64,000 nt of DNA from Aquimarina pacifica (GTDB lineage: Bacteria > Bacteroidota > Bacteroidia > Flavobacteriales > Flavobacteriaceae). The notes below the pieces were generated by a model that saw nothing but the letters and a program-made list of their open reading frames with translations, searched no databases and was not told where the DNA came from. Positions 56,335 through 64,000 of this stretch are shown piece after piece (the first letter of the stretch is position 1; each line of letters opens with the position of its first letter). The DNA lies in assembly GCF_000520955.1 (NCBI RefSeq), contig NZ_JACC01000023.1:1-64000 (forward strand). The letters are read 5' to 3'. Both the position numbers and the translations under genes were made by a program.

Positions 56335-57039
56335 TTAACTTACCCCTATTGTTTTCTCAAAACTTTGGTAAAACCTATCAACTAAAAAACCAACATGATC
56401 ATATATAAAAAAATGATCTCCTTCAAGCTTTGTTATTTTCACAACCTTATTGGTTATTGTTCCCCATTCGATTATATCAGATTTATGGAGAATTTCTTTA
56501 TTCCCGTACAAAACATCAATTGGAATATGTAAAACATTAGCATGAATATGTTGATAATATTCAATCGCTCTAAAATCAGCTCTCAGAATTGGTTCAAAAA
56601 AATCCCTTAATCCCTTTTCTTTTAAAATTTCATCTGGAAACCCTCCAAGTTCAGAAATCTTCTCCCAAAATAACTCCGAAGGCAAAAGACATCTCTTTTC
56701 TTCATTTATAACACCAGGAGCCTCTCTTCCTGAAACAATTAGCTTACTAGGTTGAGGAAGTTTTAATTCTTCTATTTTTCTACATACTAAATACCCTATT
56801 AAAGCTCCCATACTATGCCCATAAATAATGTACTCGTCTTGATGTAATTTATCCTTGATCTGGTCAAATACATCTTTAACAATTTCATCAACTGAATCCA
56901 AAAGTTTTTCCTCTAACCGAAACCCTCTTCCTGGATATTCTATTACCTCTAATTTTATTCCTTTTTTATTTAGATCCTTCTTTAAAAAATTAAAGGAATT
57001 TTCGTTACCTCCTGCAAATGGAAATGCAATCACTTTCAT
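56335..57039 (-). CDS. Type II thioesterase (GrsT-like)
   Basis: 234 aa. Alpha/beta hydrolase with intact triad features: nucleophile GHSMG (Ser76), 'PIDVLYG.KE' (Asp region) and GDHFF (His). 'FPFAGGNENSF' and 'EYPGRG' are the type II TE N-terminal boxes. These stand-alone enzymes clear wrongly loaded or stalled T domains; in TE-less assembly lines they sometimes help release. It is 2 bp from the alpha/beta hydrolase upstream, so it belongs to the NRPS operon. Confidence 0.93.
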   Translation of the reverse strand: MKVIAFPFAGGNENSFNFLKKDLNKKGIKLEVIEYPGRGFRLEEKLLDSVDEIVKDVFDQIKDKLHQDEYIIYGHSMGALIGYLVCRKIEELKLPQPSKLIVSGREAPGVINEEKRCLLPSELFWEKISELGGFPDEILKEKGLRDFFEPILRADFRAIEYYQHIHANVLHIPIDVLYGNKEILHKSDIIEWGTITNKVVKITKLEGDHFFIYDHVGFLVDRFYQSFEKTIGVS

Positions 57040-57041
57040 AC

Positions 57042-58013
57042 TTATGCTTGCTTTTTTAGTATACCCGCTTTTGGTTCTTTCAGTTCCATAAAATTATTCC
57101 CTATCCAATCAACTATCATTTCTGTTAATACATTTTGTGACCACTGTGGTGTAAATGTATGATCTATATTTTCCATTAACTTTACATGTAAAAAATCAGT
57201 TTTATTATACGTAGTTAATAGATCACGCATAGATAAATTGAATATATCTATAGCTATTCCTCCCTCACAAAAAATTAAAAATGACTTAACATTTCTAGTA
57301 AAAAGCAACTCCCAATCTTTAAGGTTATATTCTTTTTGAATTGCAATGGTATCGGTAGGAATTTCTTCCTGTTCCGAATTGGATTCCTTTTTAGATGTCC
57401 CTGTCATTTTTTTGAGTGTATTGGCTCCCATATTAGCTACCATTTTAAAATTCTTTGCACTCAAAACATTACTATTCCCATTTAGTACCTTTTTCCATCG
57501 ATTAAGATCAAATGCATTCTTTTTATAATAGCGAATTGACAAATTTCTATTCGCAATGGGGTAAACATCTTTTAGTAAACTTTTATCTCCATAAATCCCG
57601 TCTACTAAAACTAAACCAACAATTCTATGGTCCAACAATGAATTTCTAAAAGCATCTTCTGCACCAGAACAAATACCTGATAATACAAAGTTTTTAATCC
57701 CTGTTTTTTTTTGAATAACATTCATTGCTTGTCGAATTTCTTCATCTTTTACTTCTTGGAAATTGCCTTCGATATTGGTTTTCCCACTATCTCCCATACT
57801 GGAATAATCAAACCGAAAGCTAACAATTCCTATACGAGACAATTCCCTAGCAGTTTTTACATATAACCTATTGGGACCACATTTAGGAATAACCCCAGCA
57901 TTAATAAATATAACACAAGGGGAGTCTGCCTTGAAATTATCTTTATCTCGATTCAAAACACCCACTAGAACGTTATTTTTTCCAAAACAAATAATATCTT
58001 CTTTACCACTCAT
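57042..58013 (-). CDS. Alpha/beta hydrolase with cysteine nucleophile elbow
   Basis: 323 aa. Serine-aminopeptidase-like fold: 'CVIFINAGVIPKCGPNRLYVKTARELSRIGIVSFRFDYSSMGDSG' is the N-terminal core. The elbow reads SGICSGAE, so position 115 is Cys where hydrolases have Ser. A late 'MENIDHTF' offers the His. From memory, the 'hydrolase 1' proteins of exosortase-A polysaccharide loci have a similar Gly-x-Cys elbow. It is 1 bp from the second hydrolase gene and 2 bp from the thioesterase gene. Its role may be acyl transfer or release of the NRPS product; this is inference. Confidence 0.8.
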   Translation of the reverse strand: MSGKEDIICFGKNNVLVGVLNRDKDNFKADSPCVIFINAGVIPKCGPNRLYVKTARELSRIGIVSFRFDYSSMGDSGKTNIEGNFQEVKDEEIRQAMNVIQKKTGIKNFVLSGICSGAEDAFRNSLLDHRIVGLVLVDGIYGDKSLLKDVYPIANRNLSIRYYKKNAFDLNRWKKVLNGNSNVLSAKNFKMVANMGANTLKKMTGTSKKESNSEQEEIPTDTIAIQKEYNLKDWELLFTRNVKSFLIFCEGGIAIDIFNLSMRDLLTTYNKTDFLHVKLMENIDHTFTPQWSQNVLTEMIVDWIGNNFMELKEPKAGILKKQA

Positions 58014-58014
58014 T

Positions 58015-58779
58015 TTAAACCGTTTTTATCCAATTAATAATTTTATTTATTTCCTGAACTGGGACTAAAGATTTATCCTTTTCTTTTTCTCGTTTTAGCC
58101 AAAACTCTTTATTTATAATATTTTCAAAAGTTACTTGCTCAATAGTTCCTAAATTCTTTGGATCATCTTGATCTATAATTAGTGTGGGAAATTGCGTTAA
58201 AAAATCTTCTTTTGTAAATTCAATCGACTGAATACTATTGACTAATGATGCATTATATAAAAAACCAAAACTGGAAATCGCTCCTTTTGGAAGTTCATTT
58301 TCATTGGTAAAAGATCCTTCTAACCATTCTTTATAATTAGAGCTTATTTCATTTAAATAATTTTTACCCGAAGTTATAGGACTCCATAGAACAAGCCCAT
58401 CAATCTTTGCTTTTTTTGAATGCAATAATGCCAAAGTTGCTCCTATTCTCGCTCCAATAAGAAATACTTTTTTAACGCCACATGCCTCTTTTAATTCTTT
58501 GACCGCAAGTTCAATATCTTCCAAACTTTGATCCATAGAATTTATTTCTGAAAAGTCCCCAGACGAATCTCCAGTGCCATAATAGTCAAACCTAAGTGTA
58601 TGAAATCCTTCTTGAGCCAATTTGGTAGCCAAATTTGTATATAACTTATGACATCTTATATATTCCTGTCCATATGGGTAGCATAATATTACTCCATACT
58701 CTTCATAATCAAAAATAGTTGGTTCGTGATAAACACTATAAAGTTGATCTTTCTTTTTTTCAATATATAAATACTCCAT
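58015..58779 (-). CDS. Alpha/beta hydrolase-fold protein lacking the nucleophile Ser
   Basis: 254 aa. Hydrolase core 'GVILCYPYGQEYIRCHKLYTNLATKLAQEGFHTLRFDYYGTGDSSG' followed by the elbow 'LIGARIGATLA', in which Arg111 replaces the Ser of GxSxG. No convincing catalytic His appears near the C-terminus. From memory, 'hydrolase 2' proteins of exosortase-A loci share a Gly-x-Arg elbow. It is probably non-catalytic as a classical esterase and may act as a partner of the Cys-elbow hydrolase. It starts 2 bp after the NRPS ends and is clearly in its operon. Confidence 0.78.
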   Translation of the reverse strand: MEYLYIEKKKDQLYSVYHEPTIFDYEEYGVILCYPYGQEYIRCHKLYTNLATKLAQEGFHTLRFDYYGTGDSSGDFSEINSMDQSLEDIELAVKELKEACGVKKVFLIGARIGATLALLHSKKAKIDGLVLWSPITSGKNYLNEISSNYKEWLEGSFTNENELPKGAISSFGFLYNASLVNSIQSIEFTKEDFLTQFPTLIIDQDDPKNLGTIEQVTFENIINKEFWLKREKEKDKSLVPVQEINKIINWIKTV

Positions 58780-58781
58780 TT

Positions 58782-61700
58782 TTAAACTGATACGATTTTT
58801 GTACTCATTTGTTTTTCAATTTCTAGTGAAATTTGCTCAAGTGTATTGCTAAAATATACGTTGTGAGGCAGTTCAATATCAAATACTTTCTTTATCAAAT
58901 TATTACTTTTTATAATTAATAATGAATGCCCCCCCAAATTGAAAAAAGTATCATTCAGACCTACTTTATCTATTTGTATAATTTTTTGCCAAATACTTGC
59001 TAGTTTTTTCTCAATTTCTGTTTTAGGTTCTTTGTATTCAAATTCTTCGTTTCGAGTTGAAGAAACTAATTTTGTAAGTGCTTTTTTATCTACTTTACCA
59101 TTTATAGTAATAGGCATTGTTTCTATGACTTCTATACTTGAAGGAATCATATACTCTGGTAATGTTTTTCTTAAAAACTTTTTCAGTTTAAACAAACTTA
59201 AATTACCCTCTTCTTCCTTAACCACAAACGCAATTAATCTCTTGTCATTTTCGGCTCTATCAATTGTTATCACTACAGCTTGCTTTACTCCTTCTATTCC
59301 TGAAATAGCTAATTCTATTTCTTTCAACTCTATACGATAACCCCGAATCTTTACCTGGTCATCATTTCTACCCATATATTCTATTTCACCATTTGGTAAC
59401 CATTTTACCAAATCTCCAGTTTTATACAACTTAGTATGTCCTCGTTCTATATCTAAATCACTTGCTAATGGGTTATCTACAAAACGTTCTGTTGTTAATT
59501 CTGGGCGATTTAAGTACCCTTTTGAAACTCCTATTCCTCCTATATATAGTTCCCCTTTAACTCCTACAGGAACAGGACACATGTATGCATCTAAAACATA
59601 TATTTGCGTGTTTTGAATAGGTTTACCAATATTGGTATTAGAATCTCCTTTTTGATAGTTGAATAGTGTTGAACAAACTGTAGTTTCTGTGGGTCCATAA
59701 GCATTTACCAAATACTTATCAGCACTCCATCTATTAAAACAAGTAGCAGAAGCGACTCCCCCTCCCACATGAATGGTTTTTAAATCATTTAACTCCGTTT
59801 TTTCTAATTGCTCTAAAAGATCCGCAGGTATGGTTAAATGCTGTACTTTATTTTCCTCTAAAAACGCAACAATATTTCCGCCATTCTTAATGTCATCAGG
59901 AACAATTGTTAACTTCCCTCCTGATAAGAACGTCGGTAAAATTTCCGAAACAGAAGCGTCAAAAGAAACTGAAATCATTTGTGATGCTATTGTATGCTCA
60001 TTTAATTTAAAATGATGAATTAATGAGTTGCATAAATTAGTAACCGAATCATGTGTTACTAATACTCCTTTGGGTTTTCCTGTAGTTCCGGATGTGTATA
60101 TCACATAAGCTAAGTTATTTGATGTATTAAAACTTGTTAAGTTGCTTACACTTTCTTGGCTATAAAATTCTTCGTTGGAGTCAATTAAAATTAAATTATG
60201 GCTTGGTAAATGTTCTTTTAGGTGTTCTTGGCTGATTACTAAATCTACCGCTGTATCCTCTAGTATAAAATCTATACGGTCTTGTGGATACATCGGATCA
60301 ATGGGTACATAAGCTCCCCCCGCTTTTAAAATTCCCAATATCCCTATTGCCATTTCTAAACTACGATTTGTACATAACGCAATTAGGGTATCTGGTTCAA
60401 GTGATTGTCCGTTAAGAGTAGCATACCTATCTCGAATATACCTAGCTAATTGATTACTTTTAGCATTCAACTCTGTATACGTTAATTCATCCCCTTCATA
60501 AGCCAATGCTATGGCATCAGGGGTTTTTGCCACCTGCTTTTCAAACAAATCATTAATTGTCTGATTTACTTCACCATACACATTAGTAGTATTCCAATCG
60601 TGAATTATTTTTGAATACTCTGCTTCTTTTAATAAAAGTACTTTGTTACAATTTGTATACGGATTCTCTAGAATTTGATGTAATACATACTCCATCTTTT
60701 CCAAATGCAATTTGGCTTGAGCTTCTTGTAAATGAGCTCCATCATAGTTTAATTTTATCGCTAATGTATTATTATACTCATATGCAATTATCCCCAGAGG
60801 GTAATTAACTTTTTCAATTGACTTTCTTATTCTTGATTTCGAAGCTGAAAGATTACTTTCTTTAGGAATAGGGTAATTTTCAAAAACAAGTAAACTATGA
60901 AATAGTTGTTCTCCTTTTCTCTGCAATGAAGAGAGATTTGTAAAACTATGTACGTTTAATTCACTAATCGATTTTTGAATGGCATGTAATTGAGATAAAA
61001 TACTTGATTCTGTATTCCAATCAATTACCAATGGTAACGTATTAATATACAAACCAACACTATTTTCTATTCCTTCAATAGGCAAGCCCCTTCCTGAAAC
61101 TGTTGTTCCAACCACCGTGTAATCATTATTGCAATAAACTTGTAATAGCTTATGCCATATAAATTGAACAATGATGTTAATAGTAATTCCTTCTTTTTTA
61201 CACAGTTTTTTTAAACGGTTATAGTCTTCTCCTTTAATTTCAATTGAAGTTATTTTTGATTCCTGTACTTGTTTATAATTCTCTAAATCTATAGGAATGT
61301 CTAACAATCCATTAATATTGTTCGCTCCATCTACATTTTTTAGTACCGTATCCCAATATGTATTTTTTGTAGATTCTTGAACAGCTATATACTCCTGGGT
61401 TTCTAAATAGGCTACATCACTTTGTATATCAATTTCTTTTCCTTCTAACAATTGTGTGTAATATGACTCTAAACTATTCATTAAAACAGGTAGACTCCAA
61501 CCGTCACTAATGCTATGATGTTCGTTTTTTAATATTGTAAAATAGTTTTCAGAATGTTTGAAAATATGCAGTCTAAAAAGTGTTGGCTGCGTTAAATCAA
61601 ACCCAGTTATCCTATCTTCTTTTTGAATTGCATCAATTCTTTTTTCTCTTTCCTCCTGCGTATTTAAATTGCTTAAATCATAAAACGTATATTGTAAAGC

Positions 61701-64000
61701 TCCTTTTTTATACACTATCTGAATTAATTCTTCTTCCCAATTAAAAGCCGTACGTAAAATAGGGTATTGTGCAATACAATATTGCCAGGCTTCTACGTAC
61801 TTTTCTACATCTAAATTTCCTTTATAATCATACAGCTTTTGTACTCGATACGCATCGTCTTCTGGTTGACTAATCACATGGTAAATAAATCCTTGTTGTA
61901 AACTGTTGGCAGGGTAAATATGCTCAATAGAATTTTGATTTGACCTTGCCTCATTTTGCAAATTATTAATCAATTGTTGACTTAAACGAACTGTTTGAAA
62001 ATCACTAGGGCTATAACTTGCTCCTATAGTTTTAAGTTTTTCACAACAGTGTGTAATAATTTGTATTAAGTGATATTTAAGAGACTCATTAAGTTTATTA
62101 GTAATAGCCTCTCCTAAGCGAGTCACTACATAAAAATTTAAACACCCGTCATTTACTAATCCATTAATATTAATAATGTTGCGGTCTGAATTTGAATGAT
62201 CCGTTTGCAAACCGCTGTTACCTGGTATAATTTGCCAATCTAATTGCTCCTTCGTCCCTTTATCAAATTGACCTAAATAATTAAAACTAATTAGAGGCAA
62301 ATCATTTTGAGTATACGATGTGGTTTCACTAATAGCAAAAGATCCAAACCCGATTCCTTTGTTAGGTATTTTTCGTAGCTGTTCTTTAATAGTCTGAATA
62401 CTTTTCCCTATATCGGTTCCAAGTTCTATATGTACTGGGAACATACTCGTAAACCAACCAACTATGCGGCTATGATCAATACATTCATCTATAAATTCCC
62501 TTCCGTGACCTTCTAACGTAATGTTGTGAGCTGTATGACCTGTGATATCAGTTAATGCAAATGCTAGTGCTGTTAATAAAATATCATTAATTTCAGTATG
62601 ATATGCTTCTCCAACAGTATGCAATAAATTATGCGTAAAATCATGATCTAATCTCATACGACTTTGCGTACGATCTGGTGTTATGGTGAATGCCTCTAAT
62701 GCCGCCTTTCCTTTCAAGTTTGATAACCAGTAAGAAGATTCTTTGGAGTGTAATTTTGAATATTCTTTGACTGTTGTAACCCACTGACGGTAACTACTTT
62801 GTTTTTTTATTAAACTTTTACCGGAATATAATTGCTGAATATCCTCTACTAAAATACGCCAACTAACTGCGTCAACTATCATATGGTGTAACGCAAAGAA
62901 AAGTCTACAACTACCATCTTTATAACCTGAAACGTAACCTATTTGAAATAACGCCCCTTGTTCTAAATCAAAACCAGTATGCCATTGGGTAAATGCTTCA
63001 TGAATTTCTGATGAGGATAATGATGCAACATCTATTACCTGTAATTTTGGAATTACTATTTCTGATTGATATTCCTGCTTCCATGAGGTAGCTTCTTTTA
63101 TATAACGCACACGAAGTATATCATGATACGAAACTAATTTTTCTATAGCATTAGAAAGAACTTCTAAATCTAATTGAGGGACTTTGACTAAAAAACTTTG
63201 GTTCCAATGATTAGGCTTTAAAAATTTGTTAGTATTTACTTGGTCTACAAACCATTCTTGTACCGGCAATAAACCAAACGAGCCTTTTAATATTCCTTCC
63301 TCTTTTTTAACTACAGTTGTTATTTCTTTGGATAAATGTAATGCAAGTTTTGAAATTGTCTTACAATCAAAAATATCCTGAACACTGCATTGATAATCTA
63401 ATTGACGTATACGCCCCGAAACTTGTATACTTAAAATTGAATCTCCTCCAATCCTGAAAAAATTGTCCGTAATACCAACTTTATCAACACCTAATACCTC
63501 TTGCCAAATACTACATATCGTATTCTCTAAATCTGTCGTTGGCGCCACATAACTATCCAAAGAACTAAAATTAGGATCTGGTAATAAACGTTTATCTAAC
63601 TTCCCATTAATAGTTAACGGAAAATTTTCAAGCTTAACCAAACTTGATGGAATCATATAATCAGGAAGTACCGAATGCAAAGAATCCAAAATAAAATCAT
63701 CAGTTAATGAACTTGAATCTTTATCTAAAACATAATAACCTACCAAATAATTACTAACTCCTGATTCTGTAACTCGCTCTTTGGCTAATACACAACTCCG
63801 TGAAATACCATCTATAGTATTCATTGAGGATTCTATCTCTCCCAACTCAATACGATATCCACGAATCTTTACCTGATCATCATTCCTACCGATATACTCT
63901 AAATTGCCATCGGGCAACCAACGAACTAAATCTCCTGTCTTATACAATCGGGTATACCCTCTTTCTATATCCAAATCACTGGCAAAGGGATTGCTTATAA
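58782..64000 (-). CDS. Non-ribosomal peptide synthetase, partial (A'-T-E-C-A-T), no terminal TE
   Basis: At least 1738 aa; the frame is open to the window edge, so the N-terminus is missing. Numbering from residue MDIERGY at 63974: end of an A domain (~1-138: YKTGDLVRW, NGKLDKRLLP), T domain (Ser179 in GGDSI), E domain (~233-665: HHMIVDAVSW, EGHGRE, VGWFTSMFP, FNYLGQFD), C domain (~686-1110: EHHSISDGWS), full A domain (~1150-1640: YTSGTTGKPKGV, NAYGPTETT, NGKVDKK) and last T domain (GGHSLLI). It should couple a D-configured residue to the residue chosen by the last A domain. The hand-read specificity code is D-A-S-T-H-G-A-V-C-K, resembling aromatic-type codes. Neighbours supply TEII, PPTase and exporter. 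Confidence 0.93.
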   Translation of the reverse strand, partial: ISNPFASDLDIERGYTRLYKTGDLVRWLPDGNLEYIGRNDDQVKIRGYRIELGEIESSMNTIDGISRSCVLAKERVTESGVSNYLVGYYVLDKDSSSLTDDFILDSLHSVLPDYMIPSSLVKLENFPLTINGKLDKRLLPDPNFSSLDSYVAPTTDLENTICSIWQEVLGVDKVGITDNFFRIGGDSILSIQVSGRIRQLDYQCSVQDIFDCKTISKLALHLSKEITTVVKKEEGILKGSFGLLPVQEWFVDQVNTNKFLKPNHWNQSFLVKVPQLDLEVLSNAIEKLVSYHDILRVRYIKEATSWKQEYQSEIVIPKLQVIDVASLSSSEIHEAFTQWHTGFDLEQGALFQIGYVSGYKDGSCRLFFALHHMIVDAVSWRILVEDIQQLYSGKSLIKKQSSYRQWVTTVKEYSKLHSKESSYWLSNLKGKAALEAFTITPDRTQSRMRLDHDFTHNLLHTVGEAYHTEINDILLTALAFALTDITGHTAHNITLEGHGREFIDECIDHSRIVGWFTSMFPVHIELGTDIGKSIQTIKEQLRKIPNKGIGFGSFAISETTSYTQNDLPLISFNYLGQFDKGTKEQLDWQIIPGNSGLQTDHSNSDRNIININGLVNDGCLNFYVVTRLGEAITNKLNESLKYHLIQIITHCCEKLKTIGASYSPSDFQTVRLSQQLINNLQNEARSNQNSIEHIYPANSLQQGFIYHVISQPEDDAYRVQKLYDYKGNLDVEKYVEAWQYCIAQYPILRTAFNWEEELIQIVYKKGALQYTFYDLSNLNTQEEREKRIDAIQKEDRITGFDLTQPTLFRLHIFKHSENYFTILKNEHHSISDGWSLPVLMNSLESYYTQLLEGKEIDIQSDVAYLETQEYIAVQESTKNTYWDTVLKNVDGANNINGLLDIPIDLENYKQVQESKITSIEIKGEDYNRLKKLCKKEGITINIIVQFIWHKLLQVYCNNDYTVVGTTVSGRGLPIEGIENSVGLYINTLPLVIDWNTESSILSQLHAIQKSISELNVHSFTNLSSLQRKGEQLFHSLLVFENYPIPKESNLSASKSRIRKSIEKVNYPLGIIAYEYNNTLAIKLNYDGAHLQEAQAKLHLEKMEYVLHQILENPYTNCNKVLLLKEAEYSKIIHDWNTTNVYGEVNQTINDLFEKQVAKTPDAIALAYEGDELTYTELNAKSNQLARYIRDRYATLNGQSLEPDTLIALCTNRSLEMAIGILGILKAGGAYVPIDPMYPQDRIDFILEDTAVDLVISQEHLKEHLPSHNLILIDSNEEFYSQESVSNLTSFNTSNNLAYVIYTSGTTGKPKGVLVTHDSVTNLCNSLIHHFKLNEHTIASQMISVSFDASVSEILPTFLSGGKLTIVPDDIKNGGNIVAFLEENKVQHLTIPADLLEQLEKTELNDLKTIHVGGGVASATCFNRWSADKYLVNAYGPTETTVCSTLFNYQKGDSNTNIGKPIQNTQIYVLDAYMCPVPVGVKGELYIGGIGVSKGYLNRPELTTERFVDNPLASDLDIERGHTKLYKTGDLVKWLPNGEIEYMGRNDDQVKIRGYRIELKEIELAISGIEGVKQAVVITIDRAENDKRLIAFVVKEEEGNLSLFKLKKFLRKTLPEYMIPSSIEVIETMPITINGKVDKKALTKLVSSTRNEEFEYKEPKTEIEKKLASIWQKIIQIDKVGLNDTFFNLGGHSLLIIKSNNLIKKVFDIELPHNVYFSNTLEQISLEIEKQMSTKIVSV

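Noticed and set aside
57042..58779. An exosortase/PEP-CTERM sorting system
   Set aside because: Only the hydrolase pair resembles that context; no exosortase, PEP-CTERM protein or acyl-CoA ligase of that type is present in the window.
63974..64000. Start codon of the NRPS at 63974
   Set aside because: The codon is an internal TTG; the frame continues to the window edge with A-domain sequence (NPFASDLDIERG), matching the second A domain, so the gene is cut by the window.
1..64000. tRNA, rRNA or CRISPR arrays
   Set aside because: No T-loop-like GGTTCGAATCC strings, rRNA blocks or regularly spaced repeats were seen in the gaps; a tRNAscan/CRISPR search would settle it.

Overview
The window looks like chromosomal DNA from a member of Flavobacteriia (Bacteroidota), probably a marine Flavobacteriaceae of the Aquimarina/Kordia type. 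The genus is a guess. Reasons: low GC; no Shine-Dalgarno sequences before most starts; promoter candidates of the Bacteroidetes form TTG-N19-TAnnTTTG; lipoproteins with acidic residues just after the lipobox cysteine; a type IX secretion (T9SS) sorting domain; the ileS-dksA-lspA gene order; and a CarboxypepD_reg-type TonB-dependent receptor. No rRNA, tRNA, CRISPR array, insertion sequence or prophage was recognised.

Layout. 1-820: a small putative lipoprotein gene flanked by short GC-rich repeat-like DNA. 899-7080 (minus): TonB-dependent receptor, surface lipoprotein, and endonuclease I-type nuclease lipoprotein, plausibly a nucleic-acid or phosphate scavenging locus. 7640-15426 (minus): pgi, M23 peptidase, tryptophan 2,3-dioxygenase and a DUF3108 protein in one overlapping operon, then hppD and hmgA (Trp and Tyr catabolism). 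15636-19741 (minus): patatin-like phospholipase with an outer-membrane barrel, and uvrC. 19961-22897 (plus): a RimK-centred operon (retropepsin/RimB-like protein, RimK ligase, aspartoacylase-like protein, 5-formyl-THF cyclo-ligase). 22911-30875 (minus): a large periplasmic TPR-CHAT protein, lspA, dksA-like gene and ileS. 31158-37138: omega-amidase, Ig-like lipoprotein, ComF, coiled-coil membrane protein and glyS. 37352-43452: a 1000-aa T9SS cargo protein, a small lipoprotein, exodeoxyribonuclease III, an OmpA-family lipoprotein and a small secreted protein. 43971-47804 (plus): a second TPR-CHAT gene broken by one in-frame TAG, then a zinc-ribbon/TerB protein.

47817-64000 (minus) is the accessory highlight. 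A 16-kb co-directional block holds an NRPS that runs off the right edge (A'-T-E-C-A-T within the window), two alpha/beta hydrolases with non-serine nucleophile elbows, a type II thioesterase, an Sfp-type phosphopantetheinyl transferase and an ABC-2 exporter. These are followed by three GT4 glycosyltransferases, an SGNH hydrolase and a MurJ/Wzx-like flippase. The NRPS-to-thioesterase genes lie only 1-2 bp apart. The release chemistry is unclear, because no thioesterase domain is fused to the last module. The sugar genes suggest a glycosylated peptide, or a peptide locus joined to an exopolysaccharide locus. That last step is inference.

The most unusual signals are: (i) the amber-interrupted TPR-CHAT gene, whose composition is mosaic and whose intact paralog lies 18 kb away; (ii) the hydrolase pair with Cys and Arg at the nucleophile position beside a TE-less NRPS; (iii) an M23 peptidase with an HxC instead of HxH zinc motif; and (iv) the repeat-flanked cassette-like gene at the left edge.
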